DNA of 64,000 bases, from contig NZ_MUNV01000026.1 in assembly GCF_002001125.1 (NCBI RefSeq), forward strand, positions 186,001 through 250,000, read 5' to 3'. The position numbers were made by a program, and so were the translations under genes. This DNA is from Rhodanobacter sp. B04 (GTDB lineage: Bacteria; Pseudomonadota; Gammaproteobacteria; Xanthomonadales; Rhodanobacteraceae). Under the pieces are notes generated by a model. That model saw only the letters and a program-made list of their open reading frames with translations, made no database searches and was not told the origin of the DNA. Within the stretch, counting starts at the first letter, position 1. Each line of letters opens with the position of its first letter. Below are positions 17,709 to 23,822 of the stretch, piece after piece.

Positions 17709-18240
17709 CCAAGCACTGACTGGCCGGCGCCGCGCGCCGCACCGGCCGCGCCCGCAGCTGGAAGTCGGCGCTGCCGTAGCTCACGCTGCCGAGGTGCACG
17801 CTGACGTAGAAGAAAGAGCGGGACGAACCCGCTTCATTCAGCGACCATTTTGTCTGCTGACGTGTCCAGTAACCTCCCGATACTGCATCGGGATATAGGC
17901 TCAGATCGGCCGCCGGATCCTCACAGGTGTAATCGACCGAATGCACGCCTTCGGGTACATCAGGCAGCTGCCAATCGCCGTAACCGGCGAACGAAAGAGC
18001 GCCGGCCAGCTTCGCCGCATCATCGGGAAGCAGGCGCACATCAAAGCCAGGCGCACGCACCGATTCCATCAGTCCGGTGAGCGGGTCATAGACCAACGCA
18101 TGATCGATGGAATCCGCCGGCAGATGGATGTGATCGCTGCTGAGCTTAGCCAGGCCCTTGTAGAGCTGGCTGGGGAAGATCACCAGGCCGTCAGGCGTGG
18201 TGACACTGGGTGGCACTGGCGTGCCGGCTGCGTCGTTCAT
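17695..18240 (-). CDS. DGR target protein 2, DUF1566/C-type-lectin-like
   Basis: A 181-residue protein whose C-terminus is encoded by variable repeat 2. The middle has the DUF1566 (Lcl_C) pattern: ALVYDPLTGLMESV, FAGYGDWQLPDVPEG, GGYWTRQQTKWSL, and then AGSSRSFFYV leading into the diversified residues. Compared with the template, variable codons now encode S, V, H, L, S, S, Y, G, S, D, F. DUF1566 is a C-type-lectin-like fold used by many DGR targets to display a variable binding surface. No signal peptide or membrane segment is seen. The ATG at 18240 has a GGAG seven or so bases upstream; five extra residues (CLVIGQ region) follow the repeat before the stop. The ligand is unknown. Confidence 0.9.
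   Translation of the reverse strand: MNDAAGTPVPPSVTTPDGLVIFPSQLYKGLAKLSSDHIHLPADSIDHALVYDPLTGLMESVRAPGFDVRLLPDDAAKLAGALSFAGYGDWQLPDVPEGVHSVDYTCEDPAADLSLYPDAVSGGYWTRQQTKWSLNEAGSSRSFFYVSVHLGSVSYGSADFQLRARPVRRAAPASQCLVIGQ
17719..17832 (-). repeat. DGR variable repeat 2 (VR2)
   Basis: 114 bp aligned without gaps to the template repeat. Fourteen substitutions, each at a template adenine (coding strand), none elsewhere; the GC-rich 3' block and the invariant 5' block are identical. The immediate 3' continuation is CAGTCAGTG on the coding strand, against CAGTGAGTG after the template, one base different. Confidence 0.96.
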
Positions 18241-18265
18241 GGTTGACTCCACAGGAATGGGAAAG

Positions 18266-18286
18266 GGAGGGCGCTTTGCGCCCTCC
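18266..18286. repeat. GC-rich hairpin downstream of VR1
   Basis: GGAGGGCGC-TTT-GCGCCCTCC, a perfect 9-bp stem with a three-base loop, lies 20 bp downstream of variable repeat 1 on the coding strand. Known DGRs (BPP-1) need a GC-rich hairpin/cruciform close to the 3' end of the variable repeat for efficient homing, so this is a good candidate. It is not followed by a T tract on the minus strand, which makes a terminator less likely. The ribosome-binding site of target gene 2 follows. Confidence 0.65.
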
Positions 18287-18300
18287 GGACAGAGAAACAA

Positions 18301-18840
18301 TTACTGACTGGCCGGCGCCGCGCGCCGCACCGGCCGCGCCCGCAGCTGGCTGTCGGCGCCGTAGCTGTACACGAAGCCGTCGTACATGCTGACGTAGAAG
18401 AAAGAGCGGGACGAACCCGCTTTTCCCTTCGACCAAGCCGTCTGTGTAGACGTCCAAACGGCTTCGCCTTTCGTTTCGAAGATCGGCGGCAGACATGGGC
18501 CATGGCGATCAAGATCGAGGATCGTCAGCTGTTCATAGCGGTCAGGCAGGTACCAGTCGGAATAGCCGCCGAGCTTGAAATTCGAACAGGCCTTCGATGA
18601 CGCATCCCACTCCAGCTCGTCGATTTCCTTCTGCGACCACATCAGTCCGGTCACAGGGTCATAGACGATGCCGCTTCCAGGTTCGGACGTGAAGCGATTG
18701 GGATCGGGCTTCAGCAGTGCGCGGATCTGGCTGGCGACCGACTGCACCGTCAACGGCGCGAACGAAGCCGCATCGAAAGGCGCTGCCAATGTGATGTATG
18801 CCTTCTCGATCAGTATCTGTGGTGCGGTCGATTTGCTCAC
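18301..18840 (-). CDS. DGR target protein 1, DUF1566/C-type-lectin-like
   Basis: A 179-residue paralogue of the second target with its variable repeat at the extreme C-terminus (stop directly after PAS-Q). Features: PGSGIVYDPVTGLMWSQKEIDELEW, FKLGGYSDWYLPDRYEQLTIL, EAVWTSTQTAWSKGKAGSSRSFFYV, all typical of DUF1566. Variable codons encode S, Y, D, F, Y, S, Y, G, D, S relative to Asn in the template. The start chosen is the GTG at 18840 preceded by GAGG; the frame continues upstream without similarity. The N-terminal 80 residues differ from target 2, so the two proteins may attach to different partners. No export signal is visible. Confidence 0.9.
   Translation of the reverse strand: MSKSTAPQILIEKAYITLAAPFDAASFAPLTVQSVASQIRALLKPDPNRFTSEPGSGIVYDPVTGLMWSQKEIDELEWDASSKACSNFKLGGYSDWYLPDRYEQLTILDLDRHGPCLPPIFETKGEAVWTSTQTAWSKGKAGSSRSFFYVSMYDGFVYSYGADSQLRARPVRRAAPASQ
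18307..18420 (-). repeat. DGR variable repeat 1 (VR1)
   Basis: 114 bp that match the template repeat except for 12 substitutions, all at template adenines on the coding strand. The ATG codon of the template is unchanged here but is GTG in VR2. The pattern shows that both targets were diversified independently from the same template. Confidence 0.96.
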
Positions 18841-19312
18841 TGGGTTACCTCGTTGTGGTGAGTGAAGTACGGCGGTGTACGGGCTTGAGTACCGAATCAG
18901 TGAAGGCTTGGGCACCCGGTTGGTGACGTTGTTCGGCTCCCTCGCAGGTCCGCCGTGACCAACCGCTTCCATCGCATCAGCGCACGTCCTTCCGTGCTGC
19001 ACTGCTGTACATGGAGCGAGCCGGTACCGGTGCTTGTCCCAACCCGGTACCCGACAACCGGAACGCGTTACTCCACGCATCCGGCCCGCTCCATGTGCCC
19101 TGTGCTACTCGACAGGGCGGCGAGGAAGCCTTACGTGCTTCGTTGGTCGGGCAGCATTTATCGGACCGCCATGTCGCCATCTCTCTGGAGTCACACCACT
19201 CGATCAGCCCACAACAGGCCCGGCAGGTGTCGCGTCGTGTAAGTGGCCGGATATACCGCCGGCCGTCGGTGTCGCCCCACAGGAAGGGCCAGTTATGCTG
19301 TTTTTCGGACGA
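18841..19312. other. 472-bp gap with strong secondary structure upstream of the DGR targets
   Basis: No convincing gene lies between DGR target 1 and the DUF2303 gene; short frames on both strands (for example minus 18977-19180) have implausible composition. The centre is highly structured: ACATGGAGCGAGCCGG (ending 19024) pairs with CCGGCCCGCTCCATGT (from 19081) with one mismatch, and inside it GTACCGG (19024-19030) pairs with CCGGTAC (19044-19050). A second possible hairpin is GAAGC...GCTTC around 19125-19143. It may be a structured RNA, a promoter or leader region for the DGR operon, or a remnant of an inserted element. Confidence 0.5.
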
Positions 19313-20152
19313 TTACGACCCCGGGTTGAATGTTCCGATGGTCAACGGGATGTTTTCGCCAATCTTGGTGCCGAGCACGTGCTTGAACTCACGTGCGATA
19401 GCTTCGATGTTTGACTCACGACGTTGCCAGCGCAGCACCAGGATCGGCTGGGCGCCCCCGGTAATCACTGACAACTTCAATGCAAAGCTGCGGGATTCCA
19501 ATCCATCGTATGGCTCCGTGGCGAGCCGGAACCCAACAGGCAACACATCGGTGCTACGTGCCTCTACGTCCTCCATGGCGCTGCGCGCTGACCCGGTAGC
19601 GGTGACGTCGCTGGTCGATTCAGTCTTGCTGCTGATCTTCATCTTGCGGATGGCAGCTACCGCGCGCACCAGCGAACCTTCGCCGGTAATGTCCGATGGA
19701 AAGTCAGCGACCAGAAAGTCGTTCCAATCCTCAAGCCACTCAGTGATCTTGGTTTGGTCGAGTTTCACGCCATCAATACCCTGCACGGCCCGGTAAGCTG
19801 CCGTGGGTTGCATCGTGAGCGTGGCATTCCAGTCACCATGGCCAGGCGCTGGTACGGTGCCGAGATTGAAGAACATCTTGGCGGCCATCTTGTCGATGTC
19901 GACAAAACCGACGGCGCCGTACCCTGGTGTTGGCTGCGCAGGGTTGCAACTCTGCACGTAGGATGCAAAGTCGTCGATTGACGTCGTACTGAGCGCTCCA
20001 CGGTAACGGTCACGCTCATCCTTGAACTTCTCAAGCGTCTGAAGTGTCTGCCCGGCTTCGAGCACGATGCCGGAAATGCCATTGCCGTTAACCTGAATCA
20101 GGCGCTTCCCGGCCGCCTCAACGGCGGTGTTTTGGAGTAGTTGAATGTCCAC
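19313..20152 (-). CDS. DUF2303-family phage protein
   Basis: A 279-residue protein resembling the DUF2303 (YfdQ) family found in early regions of temperate phages: VNGNGISGIVLEAGQTLQTLEKF near the N-terminus, IDDFASYVQSCN, the central GHGDWNATLTMQPTAAYRAV and KITEWLEDWNDFLVADFP, then KMKISSKTESTSDVTATGS. The family's role is unknown; it often lies near recombination or replication genes. The ATG at 20152 follows the preceding gene by five bases on the same strand. It is the last gene of the early leftward set before the structured gap and DGR. Confidence 0.8.
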   Translation of the reverse strand: MDIQLLQNTAVEAAGKRLIQVNGNGISGIVLEAGQTLQTLEKFKDERDRYRGALSTTSIDDFASYVQSCNPAQPTPGYGAVGFVDIDKMAAKMFFNLGTVPAPGHGDWNATLTMQPTAAYRAVQGIDGVKLDQTKITEWLEDWNDFLVADFPSDITGEGSLVRAVAAIRKMKISSKTESTSDVTATGSARSAMEDVEARSTDVLPVGFRLATEPYDGLESRSFALKLSVITGGAQPILVLRWQRRESNIEAIAREFKHVLGTKIGENIPLTIGTFNPGS

Positions 20153-20157
20153 GGCGG

Positions 20158-20505
20158 TTAACCCTTATCCGGGACGGCTTTGGAGCCGTCTTTGTCGAAC
20201 ATCTTTTCCTGCTTTTCAGGCAGAGACGTCAGGACGCCGCCGACACCTACGTAGACCGGGGTTTCGGTCTTGTTCTCTTCGGTGACGCGGCCGTTCGGTG
20301 TTGGCTTGATGAACTTGAGCGAGTGATGCACGTTCACCTGGTTGCTCGTGCCTATTTGCTTGACGTCGAACGTCAGCACGACTTTGCCGGCCTTGTTGGT
20401 GGTGACGGCGCCCAGCGCAACTTCCGTCAGGGCACGAGTGACCTTCTGGATGAATACGCCGGCATCAAGCTCACCGAGCAGGTCATAGAGCTGGTCCTGT
20501 TGCAT
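20158..20505 (-). CDS. Hypothetical phage protein (115 aa)
   Basis: Not recognised by name. The product MQQDQLYDLLGELDAGVFIQ... has a helical N-terminus and a beta-rich middle (GKVVLTFDVKQIGTSNQVNVHHSLKF), with a charged tail. Proteins of this kind commonly accompany DUF2303 genes in phage early operons (recall), which fits its place directly upstream of that gene here. Gaps to both neighbours are only three to five bases. Function unknown. Confidence 0.7.
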   Translation of the reverse strand: MQQDQLYDLLGELDAGVFIQKVTRALTEVALGAVTTNKAGKVVLTFDVKQIGTSNQVNVHHSLKFIKPTPNGRVTEENKTETPVYVGVGGVLTSLPEKQEKMFDKDGSKAVPDKG

Positions 20506-20508
20506 GAG

Positions 20509-20817
20509 TTACTCCGTGGTGAGAGACTCGGCATCGCCGAGTGTGGATGAATCGCGTTTCACAACGGGCAATGGCGACGGATCCGGAACGGTCACCGACC
20601 ACGTGCCCGAATGCGGTTCCTCGATCCGTGTAAGTGCGCGGATCGCCAAATGCCCGCGGTCGTAGGCCGCTGGTGATTTCTGCCATTTCTTGCGCGGCGC
20701 ACCTTTCTGGTGAACGCCCTTGCGCCGCCAAGTTTCCTGCGCGGCATACCAGTTGAGGGCTTGGCGCATGACTTCGTTTTCTCGCAGCAACCGGCGCCGG
20801 CTCTTGAAGCCGAACAT
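20509..20817 (-). CDS. Hypothetical phage protein (102 aa)
   Basis: Not recognised. The N-terminus MFGFKSRRRLLRENEVMRQALNWYAAQETWRRKG is basic and helical, followed by KGAPRKKWQKSPAAYDRGHLAIRAL, and the C-terminus is acidic and low in complexity. The high Arg/Lys/Trp content of the N-terminal half suggests nucleic-acid contact. It starts by sharing one base with the upstream stop. Its neighbours are other small early leftward proteins. Confidence 0.65.
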   Translation of the reverse strand: MFGFKSRRRLLRENEVMRQALNWYAAQETWRRKGVHQKGAPRKKWQKSPAAYDRGHLAIRALTRIEEPHSGTWSVTVPDPSPLPVVKRDSSTLGDAESLTTE

Positions 20818-21041
20818 CAGGCGTGATCCTTCGGCAGCGGATTGACGCGACCATGGAGCGCCACCAACACTTCGCGTCCTTCGATCAGGCGCACACGCGG
20901 AGCCGCTGCGCCGGCGTTCTCGCGATCCTGCATATCGGCGGCATGCCGCAGGCTGTAGCGCGCCATGCGCTCAGCGGCTGTCGGCTGATGGCAATATGCC
21001 CAACGCGATTTAGGGAAGAACAGAGAGGCAAGGAGGCTCAT
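20817..21041 (-). CDS. Hypothetical phage protein (74 aa)
   Basis: Not recognised. The ATG at 21041 overlaps the upstream stop (ATGA), has GGAGATC nearby, and starts MSLLASLFFPKSRWAYCHQP; an upstream in-frame ATG at 21092 would give an unlikely N-terminus. The rest, AERMARYSLRHAADMQDRENAGAAAPRVRLIEGREVLVALHGRVN, looks like a small soluble helical-plus-strand protein. Its place in the leftward early operon suggests an early accessory role only. Confidence 0.6.
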   Translation of the reverse strand: MSLLASLFFPKSRWAYCHQPTAAERMARYSLRHAADMQDRENAGAAAPRVRLIEGREVLVALHGRVNPLPKDHA

Positions 21042-21241
21042 GAGCAGATCTCCTGGAAAGAAAAGGGGCTGACCACGACAGCATCGGCACACGGGGGAAT
21101 GATCTCTGCCACCGTGGTCAGCTTTGAAAGGGTGGACGGGTAATACTTGACGCTTCGCTGCATCAGCAGCATTTCGACGCGAGCAATCGACGCCTGGTCT
21201 TCCGGCGAATAAGTGCGGAGGTCTTCCATCAGGCAGCTCAC
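21038..21241 (-). CDS. Hypothetical phage protein (67 aa)
   Basis: Not recognised. The GTG at 21241 overlaps the upstream stop as GTGA, and an ATG at 21229 is a second possible start (MEDLRTYSPEDQASIARVEMLLMQRS). The second half, TLSKLTTVAEIIPPCADAVVVSPFSFQEICS, is mildly hydrophobic. The coupling to both neighbours supports expression. Function unknown. Confidence 0.55.
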   Translation of the reverse strand: MSCLMEDLRTYSPEDQASIARVEMLLMQRSVKYYPSTLSKLTTVAEIIPPCADAVVVSPFSFQEICS

Positions 21242-21504
21242 GGCTGCATCCTCAAGAAATGCAGGAAAGCCTGGACAGCCGGCAGGTGGTACGCCCATGC
21301 GCACAACGGGAAGATGACGAACATGGCAATGACCAGTTCCCAGCGCGCGGCGTTCGTCTCATCCGCATCATGGTCAGAGCATCCCGACGTGTCGTGCTGA
21401 CGGACGCGGGCGAGTAGGGCGTCTACCTGAAGCTGCGCGGCGATCTGCTGAGCGCGTTCGGCTTCGTGCAGGTAGGTAGCGCGGTGGGGGATCAGGCGGC
21501 TCAT
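21238..21504 (-). CDS. Small phage membrane protein (88 aa)
   Basis: An 88-residue protein with a charged, helical N-terminal half (HEAERAQQIAAQLQVDALLARVRQ) and a single hydrophobic segment near the C-terminus (WELVIAMFVIFPLCAWAYHLPAV). It is probably an inner-membrane protein with its N-terminus in the cytoplasm. It overlaps both neighbours by four bases. Small membrane proteins in this position can take part in superinfection exclusion or host takeover, but nothing specific points to that here. Confidence 0.62.
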   Translation of the reverse strand: MSRLIPHRATYLHEAERAQQIAAQLQVDALLARVRQHDTSGCSDHDADETNAARWELVIAMFVIFPLCAWAYHLPAVQAFLHFLRMQP

Positions 21505-21728
21505 GCGGCACCGCCTACGCGGGCGAGCGCAAACCGGCCGTTGCTACGCGACCACCCGAAAACTTCACGGCCACGAACATCAATCCAAGTGCTGAAAAGC
21601 TCGCGGTTAGCGTCCCAATCTTGGCTGGGCATAACGTCACGATTTTCTGAGCGGAGCGCATCGAAGAAGCGCTCTTTGCTCACCTCGTTCGCCTCGATCA
21701 CCGCCATCACGTTCACAGGCGCGCTCAT
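21501..21728 (-). CDS. Hypothetical phage protein (75 aa)
   Basis: Not recognised. The product MSAPVNVMAVIEANEVSKERFFDALRSENRDVMPSQDW... ends in a compact FSTWIDVRGREVFGWSRSNGRFALARVGG segment that looks like a small beta-sheet. It overlaps the upstream gene's stop by four bases and the downstream gene's start by four bases. No functional clue beyond its early leftward position. Confidence 0.62.
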   Translation of the reverse strand: MSAPVNVMAVIEANEVSKERFFDALRSENRDVMPSQDWDANRELFSTWIDVRGREVFGWSRSNGRFALARVGGAA

Positions 21729-21931
21729 GCCGCTATGCTCCGCGCACGTGCTTCCTCAAGACTCACCAGAGAGCGGCAGGCCGCCGCAAGCTGCTGCACC
21801 TCGGCCCAGCTAAGGAAGATCGATGTGTCGGGGCCCACGCACAGCCGTGCGCAGATTTCCGGTGCCGGCGGATTCGACACGGCGACGATTGACACCGTCT
21901 TGTTCACTTCGTTGGTCAGGAAGCTGGCCAT
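21725..21931 (-). CDS. First gene of the early leftward operon (68 aa), unknown function
   Basis: The 68-residue product MASFLTNEVNKTVSIVAVSNPPAPEICARLC... is soluble with a short helical C-terminus (WAEVQQLAAACRSLVSLEEAR). A GGAG sits about six bases before the ATG. It is the first gene after the leftward promoter and operators (21964-22006), so it would be among the first expressed after derepression, the position of N or early host-takeover genes in lambda-like phages. It shows no arginine-rich antiterminator motif, so I do not call it N. Confidence 0.65.
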   Translation of the reverse strand: MASFLTNEVNKTVSIVAVSNPPAPEICARLCVGPDTSIFLSWAEVQQLAAACRSLVSLEEARARSIAA

Positions 21932-21963
21932 CTCGATCTCCGTCGCCTGGTAGCGTGGGAGAG

Positions 21964-22006
21964 AGATTACGGCATTCCGTAACTGCCTGTCAACGGGATT
22001 CCGTAA
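21964..22006 (-). promoter_or_regulatory. Leftward early promoter PL with two repressor operators
   Basis: On the minus strand TTGACA (21988-21993) and TAATCT (21964-21969) are spaced by 18 bp. Two operator-like sequences overlap it: TTACGGCATTCCGTAA (21967-21982) and CAACGGGATTCCGTAA (21991-22006), both fitting TTACGG-N4-CCGTAA. The same sequence and the same promoter layout occur on the other side of the repressor gene, so this is the OL/PL region. Confidence 0.85.
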
Positions 22007-22044
22007 AGTTCGTGCAGAAATAATTTGAAGCGGCGCATTTGACC

Positions 22045-22070
22045 AAAAAAAACCTCGCCGAAGCGGGGTT
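22045..22070 (-). terminator. Terminator of the repressor transcript
   Basis: Read on the minus strand, AACCCCGC-TTCG-GCGAGGTT runs into TTTTTTTT. The stem lies about 50 bp after the stop of the zinc-ribbon gene (22121) and separates it from the PL region. Confidence 0.8.
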
Positions 22071-22120
22071 GATCAGAAAATTCGGTATATCAGTGTTTAG
22101 CCGCCATCGCTTTGATCCAA

Positions 22121-22840
22121 TCACTGCGTTGGTAACGACCCTTCCTGCACCTCGACGTTTGTGACCTTCAAGGAGTGTAGATCCAGCGTGCAGAAGTAGG
22201 ACATTGTGGAGAAGGCATGGAACCCATTTTGAAATTCCACTTTATCACCCACATAAATGATGGCGTCATGTGCGTCGTCGGCCCAGGCTCTTCGGCTGAA
22301 CATCGGGGTCAACCACCCATCCGTCCATTTCACCTCGTAACGCGCCTTGGCTTCCACCAAAGGCTTACATAGCACTAAGGCATTGGGCATAAAACGGTCT
22401 GTGGGGCATTGGATGTCCTTTAGGCATTCCTCATCCGAAATTGTCGCCGTCGCCGTCGTGGATGATGCAACCGGTCGGGATGCAATTGATGGCACCGCTG
22501 GCGCGGCTGCTGCCGCTTGCTGCGCCGTGTCGGCTGCTTGCTCGGCATCCTGCTCGAACGCTGGCGTGTCACTCTTATCGTTTGTCGGATAGTGATCACC
22601 CGAAACCGAACACGCACGCCATAAAGCAATGATGATGACTATGAGCATAATCAAGCGTATGCGGTTATCCCGTTTCCTCCGCGCGACCTCTGCTTGGGCG
22701 GTCAGTACGTCTGATTTGCCGCTCTGCTCAGTGATGCGTAGGGGAAGGGCCGACCCTTGTTGCGGTCGACCACAATGCAGGCATGCTGGGGCGGAATCAC
22801 TGATGTCATTGCCACAATCTGGACATTTTATCAGCGCCAT
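22121..22840 (-). CDS. Zinc-ribbon membrane protein in the immunity region
   Basis: A 239-residue protein. The N-terminus has a zinc ribbon, IKCPDCGNDISDSAPACLHCGRP with two CxxC pairs, followed by a basic stretch (RRKRDNR) and one membrane segment (IRLIMLIVIIIALWRACS). The remainder is an alanine-rich linker and a globular, presumably periplasmic, domain with cysteines (EECLKDIQC, MSYFCTLD) that could form disulfides. It is encoded 24 bases downstream of the CI repressor on the same strand and ends at a terminator, so it is probably made in the lysogen. That is the position of rexAB-type lysogenic conversion genes; an exclusion function is inference. Confidence 0.7.
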   Translation of the reverse strand: MALIKCPDCGNDISDSAPACLHCGRPQQGSALPLRITEQSGKSDVLTAQAEVARRKRDNRIRLIMLIVIIIALWRACSVSGDHYPTNDKSDTPAFEQDAEQAADTAQQAAAAAPAVPSIASRPVASSTTATATISDEECLKDIQCPTDRFMPNALVLCKPLVEAKARYEVKWTDGWLTPMFSRRAWADDAHDAIIYVGDKVEFQNGFHAFSTMSYFCTLDLHSLKVTNVEVQEGSLPTQ

Positions 22841-22864
22841 GAGTTCCCTTTTTTGGTCAGTGCA

Positions 22865-23536
22865 TCAGACCTTACGTTTGTGAGCCGGTAACTGACCGCC
22901 ATAGCCGCTAACCTTCTCGATATCTCCGGTGTCGAACGTGAAACGTTGACGTCCCCTAATCGATTGGAAGGTTTGCTGTACATCGCTTTTGAATAGGAAT
23001 TCCATGATGGCCTCGCGTCCATCAGTCAGCACCAGGTGAGCATAGTCGCCAGCAACTGGCGGTTCCGCGTCGAAGACCAGAATGGTGCCTCGCTTGATGA
23101 CTGGATCAAGTGCATCCGTTCCAACTTGGATGGCAAAGGCTCCTTCTGATGCCTCCCATTTGACATGCCCTACATCGTCATCTTTCTGCGCACTTGTCCA
23201 GAATCCGTCCTTATCCATAATTGCGTTGCCCCTGATCTCAACCCGCGTAGCGCGAGACGATTCAGGGTGCAAGGGTTGTGCCGCACCATCTGAGATTGGC
23301 GCCAGACTGAAGCTTACGCGTGGTTTCCAGAGCTTTACACCTTTGCCTGTTTCAAGCCAATCGGCGTTGAGACCGAGTTCGTCAGCGAATCGATGTAGTT
23401 TGGTGGTGGACTTGGAGTCTCCTCTTTCGAGATCGTAGAGCGTGGTCGGTTTTAAGCCGACCGCTTTAGCCAGCACCTCCACGCTCATACCCAGTTCCAG
23501 GCGTCGTTCGCGAATTCTGTCGCCGATCGTATTCAT
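22865..23536 (-). CDS. CI-like repressor, HTH plus S24 peptidase-like domain
   Basis: A 223-residue repressor. The N-terminal XRE-type HTH (IGDRIRERRLELGMSVEVLAKAVGLKPTTLYDLERGDS) should bind the TTACGG-N4-CCGTAA operators on either side. The C-terminal S24/LexA-like half carries FAIQVGTDALDPVIKRGTILVFD, where the serine nucleophile position of the usual G-x-SM motif reads GTDAL, and GDYAHLVLTDGREAIMEFLF, where the catalytic lysine would be expected. Both catalytic residues appear replaced, so RecA-stimulated self-cleavage may be lost. The ATG at 23536 fits the HTH start; there is no obvious Shine-Dalgarno close to it, as in lambda cI from PRM. Confidence 0.88.
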   Translation of the reverse strand: MNTIGDRIRERRLELGMSVEVLAKAVGLKPTTLYDLERGDSKSTTKLHRFADELGLNADWLETGKGVKLWKPRVSFSLAPISDGAAQPLHPESSRATRVEIRGNAIMDKDGFWTSAQKDDDVGHVKWEASEGAFAIQVGTDALDPVIKRGTILVFDAEPPVAGDYAHLVLTDGREAIMEFLFKSDVQQTFQSIRGRQRFTFDTGDIEKVSGYGGQLPAHKRKV

Positions 23537-23546
23537 AACTGCATTG

Positions 23547-23602
23547 CAACGGAACTCCGCTACGGAATGCCGTTGACTATTGATTACGGAATGCCGTAAT
23601 CT
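23547..23602 (+). promoter_or_regulatory. Rightward early promoter PR with three operator-like sites
   Basis: TTGACT (23573-23578) and TAATCT (23597-23602) are spaced by 18 bp ahead of the Cro-like gene. Three operator-like sites are visible: CAACGGAACTCCGCTA (23547-23562, weak), CTACGGAATGCCGTTG (23560-23575) and TTACGGAATGCCGTAA (23584-23599, matching the best site at PL in reverse orientation). The repressor gene is read in the opposite direction from this region, so its own promoter must overlap too. Confidence 0.85.
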
Positions 23603-23608
23603 GGAGTT

Positions 23609-23821
23609 ATGAAAGCGACGCCCTGGGCAACCCGCATCAACGATCTTCAGGCCGCCGGCATGACTTATGCCGATATCGCCGAATTCACCGGTCTCGCGCC
23701 GTCCACTGTCGGTGACCTCGCGACCGGTCGCAGCAAATCGCCGCGCGGTGATTCCGCTGTCCGTCTTCATGAGCTACATGCCGAGAAGTGCGTGAAACTT
23801 GCGGCGAAAGGGGCGGCTTGA
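23609..23821 (+). CDS. Cro-like HTH regulator
   Basis: A 70-residue protein read divergently from the repressor and preceded by GGAG. It contains the HTH RINDLQAAGMTYADIAEFTGLAPSTVGDLATGRSKSPRGD, with the recognition helix around APSTVGDLATG. As the first rightward gene after the operators, it is expected to act as Cro, shutting off the repressor promoter and later the early promoters. Its HTH differs from that of the repressor although both should read related operators, which is normal for such pairs. Confidence 0.85.
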   Translation: MKATPWATRINDLQAAGMTYADIAEFTGLAPSTVGDLATGRSKSPRGDSAVRLHELHAEKCVKLAAKGAA

Positions 23822-23822
23822 C

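Noticed and set aside
18977..19180. 67-residue minus-strand frame in the DGR upstream spacer
   Set aside because: Composition is not protein-like, no ribosome-binding site is evident, and it crosses the inverted repeat.
21725..21931. N-type antiterminator as first leftward gene
   Set aside because: Position fits, but there is no arginine-rich RNA-binding segment and no boxB-like hairpin that I could identify nearby.
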